In this document: positions 1-5,052 of the stretch, piece by piece | Layout of the letters: each line of letters starts with the position of its first letter | Numbering within the stretch: position 1 is the stretch's first letter | Assembly (NCBI GenBank): GCA_003486285.1 | Contig: DNGH01000306.1 | Coordinates: 1 to 5,052, forward strand | DNA from: Actinomycetota bacterium | Lineage (GTDB): Bacteria; Actinomycetota; Acidimicrobiia; Spongiisociales; UBA11373 | DNA: 5,052 bases | Direction of reading: 5' to 3' | The notes under the pieces: model-generated | What the model was told of the DNA's origin: nothing | Database searches by the model: none | Seen by the model: only the letters and a program-made list of their open reading frames with translations | Translations under genes and position numbers: made by a program

Positions 1-32
1 CAGCGGGCCCCCGACCTCCGATCGTCACTCGG

Positions 33-1352
33 TCAGCCTGAGATGTCCACCTGCCCGTCCACGGTGTAGGTCCCGTCCGGTGCATAGGTGAACAGGTCAT
101 AGGTGCCTGCCCCTGGCTCACCGGCTCCGACAAAGTCCAGCACTCCGCTGGCCCCGTCGTAGTCGATGTCTTCACCGGCGAGCAGCAGCTCGCGGCACTC
201 GGCATAGCGCGAGCACTGCGTCCCGTCCCGGGTCACGTCATTGACGTAGAGCGCGATCTCGGCCGGGTCGGTCGAGCCTGCCGCCACGGTGGCGAGGGCG
301 AACACGATGGCGCAGTCGTAGGCGTGTGCCGAGAAGATCGTCGGTGTGCCCGGCGCGTACTCGGCGAACCTACCCGGGAAGCCCGGCTCCCCGCTGGGCG
401 GAGCCAGCGAGGGGTAGGTACCCCGGATGCCGGCGAACACCGCCGGGTCGTCCGGATCGACATCCTCGGGCTTCACGTTGTCGACGAAGCCGTCGGCCGT
501 GTACAGGGCCACCTCGTCGGGACCGAGGCCGGCCTCGATCAGGGACTGCAGGAAGGCCGCCCCCTCGCCGAACGGAATGAACGAGATGGCGTCGACGCCG
601 GGAATGGCGGCGATCTGCGCCGCCTCCGCATCGAAGCCGCCGTCCCCATCCTTGTTGAACTCGAGGAACAGAGCGACCTCGACGCCGTTGGCTTCGAGAG
701 CCTCTGCGATCGCCTGGGCGAGACCGCGCCCGTACTCGTCGCTCCGGTGGGCGACGACGACCTTGGTGGCGCCGTCCTCGGTGATCAGGTCGGCGTGCAC
801 CTGACCCTGCAGGTTGTCCGGAGGAGCAGTACGGAAGTAGTACCCATCGTCGTCATAGGTGGTGAAGATCGAGCCCGTGTTCGACGGCGAGCACATCGGG
901 ACTCCGGCGCCGGAGATCCGGTCGATCACCGACAGCGAGACGCCTGTGGCCGCCGGGCCGAAGATGCCGCTCACGTCCTGGTTGAGCAACCCCTCGACCG
1001 CGGTCGTGGCGATCGCGGGATCCGTGCCGTCGTCGACGATCAGCAACGTCATGGTGTCGCCGGCAGCAGCGATTTCTTCCGCCGCCATCTCCACCGGCTT
1101 GACCAAAGCGTCGACGATGCCCGACAGTCCGCCCGTTTGCGGTGCCAGGTAGCCGAAGGTCGCCTCGAACGGAGCCGCCGTGATGCCTGCTGTCGTCGTC
1201 GTGGCCGCAGCCGTGGTCGTGGTGGCGGCCGTGGTCGTGGTGGCGGCCGTGGTCGTGGTCGCCGCGTCGTCATCGCCACAGGCGACGGCGATCAGCGCCA
1301 GGACCACGAACGCGGCCACGAGGGTCCGCCGGGTCTGGTTTCTAGGGTTCAT
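33..1352 (-). CDS. ABC transporter substrate-binding lipoprotein, branched-chain amino acid (LivJ-like) type
   Basis: This 439-residue protein is probably a membrane-anchored extracellular solute receptor that hands a ligand to an ABC permease. Residues 1-25 form a lipoprotein signal: basic start (NQTRR), hydrophobic core, and a lipobox-like AVAC with the acylated Cys at 25. A GDDD stretch and a Thr/Ala repeat linker (about 30-55) follow. The rest reads as a type I periplasmic binding fold: GYLAPQTG at 67-74, a VDDGTDP strand-loop at 106-112, GPAATGVS at 132-139, PMCSPSNTG at 152-160 and YYFRTAPPDNLQG at 171-183. The C-terminal DYDGASGVLDF (397-407) is typical of this family. C380 and C386 may form a disulfide. 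The start at 1352 is preferred because a Shine-Dalgarno sequence and a proper signal peptide follow from it; the frame stays open to 1514, but that extension would overlap the divergent gene and bury the signal. Ligand specificity cannot be read from sequence; amino acids, amides or other small solutes are possible. No permease or ATPase gene is present, though they could lie beyond the left edge. Confidence 0.93.
   Translation of the reverse strand: MNPRNQTRRTLVAAFVVLALIAVACGDDDAATTTTAATTTTAATTTTAAATTTTAGITAAPFEATFGYLAPQTGGLSGIVDALVKPVEMAAEEIAAAGDTMTLLIVDDGTDPAIATTAVEGLLNQDVSGIFGPAATGVSLSVIDRISGAGVPMCSPSNTGSIFTTYDDDGYYFRTAPPDNLQGQVHADLITEDGATKVVVAHRSDEYGRGLAQAIAEALEANGVEVALFLEFNKDGDGGFDAEAAQIAAIPGVDAISFIPFGEGAAFLQSLIEAGLGPDEVALYTADGFVDNVKPEDVDPDDPAVFAGIRGTYPSLAPPSGEPGFPGRFAEYAPGTPTIFSAHAYDCAIVFALATVAAGSTDPAEIALYVNDVTRDGTQCSRYAECRELLLAGEDIDYDGASGVLDFVGAGEPGAGTYDLFTYAPDGTYTVDGQVDISG
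1188..1265 (-). repeat. Thr/Ala linker repeat (18-bp units) inside the lipoprotein gene
   Basis: Residues 30-55 of the lipoprotein consist of four TTTT blocks separated by AA, AA and AAA. At DNA level this is a tandem repeat of an 18-bp unit (plus-strand form ggccgtggtcgtggtggc), nearly exact in the central copies and degenerate at the edges. The protein segment is a flexible tether between the lipidated Cys and the binding domain. Such a tract can expand or contract by slippage in 6-residue steps without breaking the frame. Confidence 0.9.
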
Positions 1353-1361
1353 AGGTCGAAT

Positions 1362-1369
1362 CCCCTCTT
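1362..1369 (-). promoter_or_regulatory. Ribosome binding site of the substrate-binding lipoprotein
   Basis: On the minus strand the sequence AAGAGGGG lies 9 nt before the ATG at 1352-1350. This purine-rich site fixes the internal ATG as the start, rather than an upstream in-frame codon. Confidence 0.7.
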
Positions 1370-1418
1370 GGTATGGAAGCCGGGCGCGAGACGGAGTCCC
1401 AGGCCCAGAAGTTGGCGG

Positions 1419-1448
1419 AGTGTAGCCACAACCTCCCGCCGCCGTCGG
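1419..1448 (-). promoter_or_regulatory. Candidate promoter of the substrate-binding lipoprotein
   Basis: Read on the minus strand, TACACT (1424-1419) fits the actinobacterial TAnnnT -10 pattern. CCGACG (1448-1443) lies 18 nt upstream as a weak -35 match to TTGACA. Transcription would begin near 1412 and give a leader of about 60 nt. The -10 is good and the -35 is poor, so this is a plausible site only. Confidence 0.4.
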
Positions 1449-1454
1449 GCACCC

Positions 1455-1459
1455 GGAGA
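1455..1459 (+). promoter_or_regulatory. Ribosome binding site of the VWA/HExxH protein
   Basis: GGAGA lies 8 nt before the ATG at 1468. It supports that ATG over the in-frame GTG at 1486, which has no purine-rich site ahead of it. The last bases of this site fall in the 3' arm of a 6-bp inverted repeat (1441-1446 with 1458-1463). Confidence 0.65.
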
Positions 1460-1467
1460 CGGCCCGC

Positions 1468-3636
1468 ATGAGACAATGGTCGGCTGTGCGCCGCCGCCAA
1501 GAACCACTGCTCACCGAGATCCTGCCCGCCGAAGAGCGGGCCGTGGAGGCCGTGGTGGCGCGTTACCAGCGGGTCGCCCCGGCCGTGACCCGATTCGCCA
1601 GGTCGCTGGCCCACAACCAGGACCTGCGGGTCCGACTCGGATCCCGGACTGCGGCCAGTGCCGGCGAGATCGTGATGGACCCCGGCGTCTTCCAGGCGGC
1701 GTATGCTCGCCGGGCCCCGGTGACCCCGTCCGAGGTGGCTCTCGCCGCGGCGCTCCACGAGGCGGTGCACCTGGTCGCCACCGACCTCGACGAGTTGCGG
1801 CCGCTCCCCCCGGAGTGGTTCCCCGACCGCGACGAGGCCCTCCCCGAGACCCCGGTGCCGCTTCTGACCGCCCTGGATCATGCCGGTGGGCCGGCCGCCG
1901 AGGCGATGTTCCTCGCCGTCGAGGATGCCCGCCAGGAGACCCAGAACCTTTACGTCTACCCGGGGGCGCGCTCGGTGCTCGGCGACCTGTATCGCGCCTC
2001 CATCCCGGCGGCGATGGGTAGGGCCCGCCCGATGGGCCAGTTCGCCCTGGCCTGCTTCCTGGTCGTCGGCGGTTACCAGGAGGTCGAAGACATCCAGCAG
2101 GGCGCCAACCACTCCGTGACCATGGCGCTGGAGGAGGCCCGGCCCCACCTCTCCGATGCGATCACGGCCGACGGGCCGTGGGAGACGGCGACGATCGCTC
2201 TGCGGCTGCTGGCCATCGCCCGCGAGTACGGGCTCCTGACGGAGGCCTCCCCCACCGAATCCCACACCGCGCAGCAGGACCGCCAGGACGACGAGCGCGA
2301 GCAGATCGACAGCGGCGTAGATGCGGTGCGCCTGGTCACTCCGATCCTGCGCGATGCCGAGTCCTACGACAGCACCCGCAATGCCGCCGCGCAGATGATG
2401 AGCGCCCGGGGACGCAAGGGCGAGGTGGACGAGGCGGGCGACCCCGCCACCGATCAGATCCTGCGGGTCTCCGAGGCTCCCGACGTGTACCTGCCGACCG
2501 GCCAGACGGGAAAGCTGATCGTGTGCCGCATCCCGGACCGGTTCGATCGTTTTGCCGACCAGGGCCGCGAGGCGATCGGCGAGGCGGCCCGGCGCTGGGA
2601 GGTGGCGCAGCGGCACGTCTCGGGCGAACTCCATCCGCTGTTCATCGCCAACCAGCGGCGCGGCCTGCGCAGCGGCTACGACGCCGGTGACCTCTCCCCC
2701 TACGCCGCGCTCTTCCTCGGCGCCGGCCTCTACCAGCGGATGTTCGAACGCCGCGCCCTGCCGATCCGCCGCGCCTACGCCGTCAGCCTGCTCGTCGACG
2801 GGTCGGCATCGATGCTGCAGCCCCGGCCCCTGCCGAGCGGATCCAAGGCCCCGTGGGCGATGGCGGCGGCGACGCTGGGGGCGGTGACCCTGGCCCGGCT
2901 GTGCGACGAACTGCAGGTCGAGTTCGAGGTGGCACTGTTCAATCGGGCGTTCGCCGCCCGTCCCGAGGACACCGAACGCAGCTTCGTCAACCGGCTCAAT
3001 GGGACCCGCGGGGCGTTGCGCCGCTCGCAGGGCGGTGCCGCCGACCGGCTCACCCGCACGGTGAACCACTACGTGGTGAAGTCGTTCGAGCAGCGCTGGG
3101 AGGAATCCGAGCCGGCCCTGGCGGGCCTGTTCTGGGCGGCGGCCAAACCCGCCGAAGCCGCCAACGCGGCGCGGCGCGACTCCGAGCAGTCGCCACCGGT
3201 GTCGATGTTCGAGAAGGCGGCCAACGTGGACGAACTCAACGTGATCCACGCCGCCGAGCGCCTCGCCGCTCGCCGCGCCCAGGTACGCATGCTCGTGGTG
3301 CTCGCCGACGGCATGACGCGGGGCTCCATCGAGACGCTCACCGCATCGGTCGAGGCGATCGAGGGGTCCGGCACCACCGTGCTCGGCATCGGTGTCGGCG
3401 ATGCCACCGTGGAGGCGGCCTACTCGCGCAGCCGGGTGGTGGCCCACCCCGAGGCTCTTACCCGGGCCATGATCGACGGGGTCCGCTCCGCGCTGCGCCG
3501 CAGCGTCGCCGAGGCCGGGGGCGACACGTGGTGGGGCCACGAAGGGCGCCTCTACGATCCCTCGTCACCCCAGCTCCCCGGCGACCCAGGGACCGTCGCC
3601 GCCACCGACCGGCAACCTAGGAGTAGCGATGCCTGA
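1468..3636 (+). CDS. CobT/NorD-like VWA-domain protein with N-terminal HExxH motif
   Basis: This 722-residue, probably cytosolic protein has no signal peptide or membrane segment. The N-terminal part carries an HEAVH zinc-protease-like motif (H97, E98, H101) in a helix, followed by AVEDARQE (150-157), where E152 could be the third metal ligand. A similar EDAR stretch is familiar from CobT/NorD proteins. A polar charged stretch (about 262-320) leads to a region around 385-435 and then the VWA domain. This begins AYAVSLLVDGSASM with a MIDAS signature DxSxS at D444, S446 and S448. A long insert (about 495-585) separates this from NVDELNVIHAAERL (586-599) and the strand MLVVLADGMTRG (608-619), where D614 is probably another MIDAS residue; the NVD-to-ADG arrangement is strongly CobT-like. 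The last ~35 residues look disordered. Such proteins usually act as the VWA partner of a MoxR/CobS-type AAA+ protein, which here is the next gene, overlapping by 8 bp. True cobaltochelatase function is doubtful because no CobN is seen. The family call is strong; the substrate is unknown. Confidence 0.88.
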   Translation: MRQWSAVRRRQEPLLTEILPAEERAVEAVVARYQRVAPAVTRFARSLAHNQDLRVRLGSRTAASAGEIVMDPGVFQAAYARRAPVTPSEVALAAALHEAVHLVATDLDELRPLPPEWFPDRDEALPETPVPLLTALDHAGGPAAEAMFLAVEDARQETQNLYVYPGARSVLGDLYRASIPAAMGRARPMGQFALACFLVVGGYQEVEDIQQGANHSVTMALEEARPHLSDAITADGPWETATIALRLLAIAREYGLLTEASPTESHTAQQDRQDDEREQIDSGVDAVRLVTPILRDAESYDSTRNAAAQMMSARGRKGEVDEAGDPATDQILRVSEAPDVYLPTGQTGKLIVCRIPDRFDRFADQGREAIGEAARRWEVAQRHVSGELHPLFIANQRRGLRSGYDAGDLSPYAALFLGAGLYQRMFERRALPIRRAYAVSLLVDGSASMLQPRPLPSGSKAPWAMAAATLGAVTLARLCDELQVEFEVALFNRAFAARPEDTERSFVNRLNGTRGALRRSQGGAADRLTRTVNHYVVKSFEQRWEESEPALAGLFWAAAKPAEAANAARRDSEQSPPVSMFEKAANVDELNVIHAAERLAARRAQVRMLVVLADGMTRGSIETLTASVEAIEGSGTTVLGIGVGDATVEAAYSRSRVVAHPEALTRAMIDGVRSALRRSVAEAGGDTWWGHEGRLYDPSSPQLPGDPGTVAATDRQPRSSDA
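3619..3623 (+). promoter_or_regulatory. Ribosome binding site of the CobS/MoxR-like gene
   Basis: AGGAG lies 5 nt before the ATG at 3629, within the last codons of the upstream VWA gene. Together with the 8-bp overlap of the two frames (3629-3636) it indicates translational coupling and balanced production of the two proteins. Confidence 0.8.
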
Positions 3637-4621
3637 CTCAGTCACCTTCACCGACCCTGCCGGCCTGCGCAAGCCGATCGAGCTGGCGATCTTCGTGGTG
3701 CCCAAGGACGTCCCCGACTACGAACAGCGCCTCGGCAAGATCCCCGATCCCGATCCGCACTACGTCGATCTGGGAATGCTGTACAAGCTGGCCGCCCTGG
3801 AGCGAGTCCGGCGCGCCGGGTTCACCGACACCCCGCTGCACGTCGCCCTGCGCGGCCACATGGGCACCGGCAAGGACCACGACCTCGAGCAATTCGCCGC
3901 GATGCTCCGCCTCCCCTACTTCAGGATCCCCCTCACCGGCGAGGTGCGCGACATCACGCTCATCGGATCGGTGAAGCTCTACGGCGACGGCCGCGGCGGC
4001 ACCGAGAGCCGCTGGGAGGACGGAGACATCACCCGGGCCCTGCGCGGGCCGGCCCTGATCAGCCTCTCCGAGTTGAACGCCGCCGGGGCCGAGACCCTGT
4101 TCGCCCTGCACGGCCTGCTGGACCGTTACCAGGCCCTCGACCTGCCCACCGGTGAGACGGTCCACCTCCGCTCCGACACCCGCATCTTCGGCACGATGAA
4201 TCCGACCGACCTGCGCGACTACGCCGGCACCCAGACCCTGAACAAGGCGTTCGCCGATCGCTGGGTCATCTGGGAGAAGCGCTTCCCGGACGTCACCCAG
4301 ATCGAGGCGATGTTGCAGCGCCGCTACCCCAAGCTCAAGGCGGTGTTCGTCACCACCATCGCCCGGCTGGCGGTGGAGGTGAACGAGTCGTTCACCTCGC
4401 GCGACGCCCGCACCCGGGTCGGAACCCCGATGAGCCTGCGCACCGTGCTCGACCGCATCCCGGCCGGACTGTGGATGTACTCCGACGACACCGACCCACT
4501 GCGTCGGGCGTGGGAGGAGTTCGTGGTCAGCCACATCGACCAGTTCGATGAGGACCACTACGAGACGGTGTGGTCCGCGGTGGCGCGGCGCGGCCCCGAC
4601 GGCCCCCCATTCGGCAAGTGA
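3629..4621 (+). CDS. CobS/MoxR-like AAA+ protein with altered Walker A and Walker B
   Basis: This 330-residue protein resembles the AAA+ subunit of two-part AAA+/VWA machines and presumably forms a ring with the VWA protein encoded just upstream. After a ~65-residue N-terminal part come a P-loop GHMGTGKDH (76-84), LIGSVKLY (111-118), a Walker B strand ALISLSELN (142-150), sensor 1 in GTMNPTD (N191), a CobS-like GTQTLNKAFADRW (200-212) with R211 as candidate arginine finger, and SLR (269-271) as likely sensor 2. K82, E148 and N191 are present. The residue after the P-loop Lys, normally Ser/Thr, is D83, and the Walker B Asp is S147. Both normally coordinate Mg2+, so hydrolysis may be weak or lost, or the site may work in an unusual way. 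The codons read cleanly (AAG GAC; TCC GAG) and the frame is intact, so this is not decay by frameshift. The gene lies second in the pair, the reverse of the usual ATPase-first order. Confidence 0.9.
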   Translation: MPDSVTFTDPAGLRKPIELAIFVVPKDVPDYEQRLGKIPDPDPHYVDLGMLYKLAALERVRRAGFTDTPLHVALRGHMGTGKDHDLEQFAAMLRLPYFRIPLTGEVRDITLIGSVKLYGDGRGGTESRWEDGDITRALRGPALISLSELNAAGAETLFALHGLLDRYQALDLPTGETVHLRSDTRIFGTMNPTDLRDYAGTQTLNKAFADRWVIWEKRFPDVTQIEAMLQRRYPKLKAVFVTTIARLAVEVNESFTSRDARTRVGTPMSLRTVLDRIPAGLWMYSDDTDPLRRAWEEFVVSHIDQFDEDHYETVWSAVARRGPDGPPFGK

Positions 4622-4624
4622 CCC

Positions 4625-5002
4625 CTAGCCCGGGCGCCGCTCCACCAGTCCGACGAGGTTGCCCTCGGAGTCCTTGAAGAACGCCATCCACTCCTCCTGG
4701 CGGGCCGGGCCGAACACGCCGGTGTCGTCGGAGAAGATCAGGTGCGGCGGATCGACCAGCTCCACCCCGGCCGCGCCCAATGCTTCCCAGGCGCCGGCGA
4801 TGTCATCCACCCCCAGGTAGAGCAGCGCACTGGGAGCGTTGCGCTCCACCAGCAGCCGGGTGCCGCCGAGATCGAAGAACCCCAAGCCCGGGGGATCGAA
4901 GGTGGCGATGTGGCGCAAGCCCAGGGTGTCGCCATAGAACGCCACGGCGCGCTCGAGGTCCGCGGCCCGCTGCGCCACCTGGTGCAGGTGAGTGATGTGC
5001 AT
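4625..5002 (-). CDS. VOC family protein (glyoxalase/bleomycin resistance/dioxygenase fold)
   Basis: This 125-residue cytosolic protein has the length of a single VOC module, which usually works as a dimer. The first half contains HQVAQRAADLERAVAFYGDTLGL (7-29), the characteristic first strand and helix, then LGGTRLLVE (45-53). The second half has LYLGVDDIAGAWEAL (61-75) and ends with WMAFFKDSEGNLVGLVE (105-121). H7 and E53 sit where VOC enzymes often place metal ligands. The Glu expected three residues after the C-terminal GN is G118, so a classical metal site may be incomplete; E121 or H87 could substitute. The start at 5002 is chosen because a strong AGGAGG precedes it; an in-frame ATG at 5044 lies in a short tandem repeat with no ribosome binding site visible. 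It ends 3 bp from the stop of the convergent AAA+ gene. The substrate is unknown; roles in detoxification, resistance or ring cleavage all occur in the family. Confidence 0.9.
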   Translation of the reverse strand: MHITHLHQVAQRAADLERAVAFYGDTLGLRHIATFDPPGLGFFDLGGTRLLVERNAPSALLYLGVDDIAGAWEALGAAGVELVDPPHLIFSDDTGVFGPARQEEWMAFFKDSEGNLVGLVERRPG

Positions 5003-5006
5003 GGTC

Positions 5007-5012
5007 CCTCCT
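5007..5012 (-). promoter_or_regulatory. Ribosome binding site of the VOC gene
   Basis: On the minus strand AGGAGG, extended by a further G, lies 4 nt before the ATG at 5002-5000. It is the best Shine-Dalgarno match in the window and settles the start of this gene. Confidence 0.8.
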
Positions 5013-5024
5013 GTGCGGGGTGAC

Positions 5025-5030
5025 ACGGTA
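5025..5030 (-). promoter_or_regulatory. Possible -10 element of the VOC gene
   Basis: Minus-strand TACCGT fits the loose TAnnnT pattern and would give a leader of roughly 15-20 nt before the VOC start. The expected -35 zone falls in the tandem repeat that runs to the window edge and shows no TTGACA-like hexamer. Weak evidence. Confidence 0.25.
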
Positions 5031-5052
5031 GAGCCATGAGCCATGAGCCATG
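5031..5052. repeat. Tandem 7-bp repeat (GAGCCAT x3) upstream of the VOC gene
   Basis: Three exact consecutive copies of GAGCCAT occupy 5031-5051, and the next base also fits, so the array may continue past the window edge. On the minus strand each copy reads ATGGCTC, placing one ATG in each of the three frames just upstream of the VOC gene; only the copy at 5044 is in frame with it. Confidence 0.85.

Larger units (their letters stand above)
1353..1467. other. Divergent intergenic region
   Basis: This 115-bp gap separates the start codons of the lipoprotein (minus) and the VWA protein (plus), so it must hold the promoters for the lipoprotein and probably for the VWA-AAA+ pair. I see a candidate minus-strand -10 element, a Shine-Dalgarno sequence for each gene, an imperfect inverted repeat around the -10 element and a short hairpin over the plus-strand ribosome binding site. 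I found no convincing -10/-35 pair for the plus strand. Confidence 0.75.

Noticed and set aside
1..32. Possible ribosome binding site (minus-strand GGAGG at 19-15) for another gene downstream of the lipoprotein
   Set aside because: No ATG, GTG or TTG follows within the remaining 14 bases, so a gene start cannot be supported from this window.
1411..1432. GTTG (1411-1414) and CAAC (1429-1432) as a palindromic operator
   Set aside because: Only the outer four base pairs match well and the inner positions are largely mismatched; too weak to call.
1353..1514. 54-codon N-terminal extension of the lipoprotein
   Set aside because: It would overlap the divergent VWA gene, place the signal peptide internally and ignore the Shine-Dalgarno at 1362-1369.
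324..2021. 565-codon plus-strand open frame across the lipoprotein gene, the divergent intergenic region and the start of the VWA gene
   Set aside because: It runs antisense to one clear gene and out of frame with another, has Arg/Gly/Pro-rich low-information translation, and lacks a ribosome binding site or family motif.
1342..3540. Very long minus-strand open frame (732 codons) antisense to the VWA gene
   Set aside because: Its translation is rich in Gly, Arg, His and Ala without any recognisable fold, and it mirrors the well-supported VWA/HExxH coding sequence. Long antisense open frames are expected in GC-rich genes.
3638..4558. 306-codon minus-strand open frame antisense to the AAA+ gene
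   Set aside because: No domain motifs, Gly/Val/Gln-rich shadow translation, and the opposite strand carries a clear CobS/MoxR-like protein with ordered motifs.
4585..4640. GC-rich inverted repeat (GCGGCGC at 4585-4591 with GCGCCGC at 4634-4640) as a shared terminator of the convergent genes
   Set aside because: The loop is 42 nt, the arms lie within coding sequence and no T-run follows on either strand; a chance match in GC-rich DNA is more likely.
5003..5044. 14-codon N-terminal extension of the VOC protein
   Set aside because: It starts within the heptamer repeat without a ribosome binding site, whereas the ATG at 5002 has a strong AGGAGG and matches the usual VOC N-terminus.

Overview
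The window is GC-rich bacterial DNA, densely coding, and most likely from an actinobacterium. The best lineage hint is the lipoprotein at the left. Its lipobox cysteine is followed by GDDD and a Thr/Ala repeat linker, a style I associate with Acidimicrobiia-type high-GC actinobacteria. This is an inference from style, not a phylogenetic result. No RNA genes, insertion sequences, CRISPR arrays or attachment sites were seen.

Layout: (1) 33-1352, minus strand: a secreted lipoprotein of the branched-chain amino acid type (periplasmic binding fold type I), the substrate-binding part of an ABC importer whose permease and ATPase genes are not in the window. (2) 1353-1467: a 115-bp divergent intergenic region holding a candidate minus-strand promoter, two ribosome binding sites and two small inverted repeats. 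(3) 1468-3636 and 3629-4621, plus strand: a translationally coupled gene pair. The first gene encodes a 722-residue protein with an HExxH metallopeptidase-like N-terminal part and a C-terminal von Willebrand A (VWA) domain of CobT/NorD style. The second encodes a 330-residue AAA+ protein of the CobS/MoxR style. (4) 4625-5002, minus strand: a small vicinal-oxygen-chelate (glyoxalase/dioxygenase fold) protein, tail-to-tail with the ATPase gene and only 3 bp from it. (5) 5003-5052: its upstream region, with a strong Shine-Dalgarno sequence and three tandem copies of a 7-bp unit running to the window edge.

The centre of interest is the gene pair. AAA+ proteins of the MoxR/CobS class work with VWA partners as chaperone-like machines, for example in metal insertion into tetrapyrroles (CobS/CobT) or in enzyme maturation (NorQ/NorD). 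Here the VWA partner also carries an apparent zinc-protease signature. The AAA+ partner has lost both residues that normally hold the Mg2+ ion: the Ser/Thr after the Walker A lysine is Asp, and the Walker B Asp is Ser. The Walker A lysine, Walker B Glu, sensor-1 Asn and DRW arginine are retained. No chelatase large subunit or other obvious client lies in the window, so the substrate is unknown. I see no functional link between this pair and the flanking transporter or VOC genes beyond adjacency.
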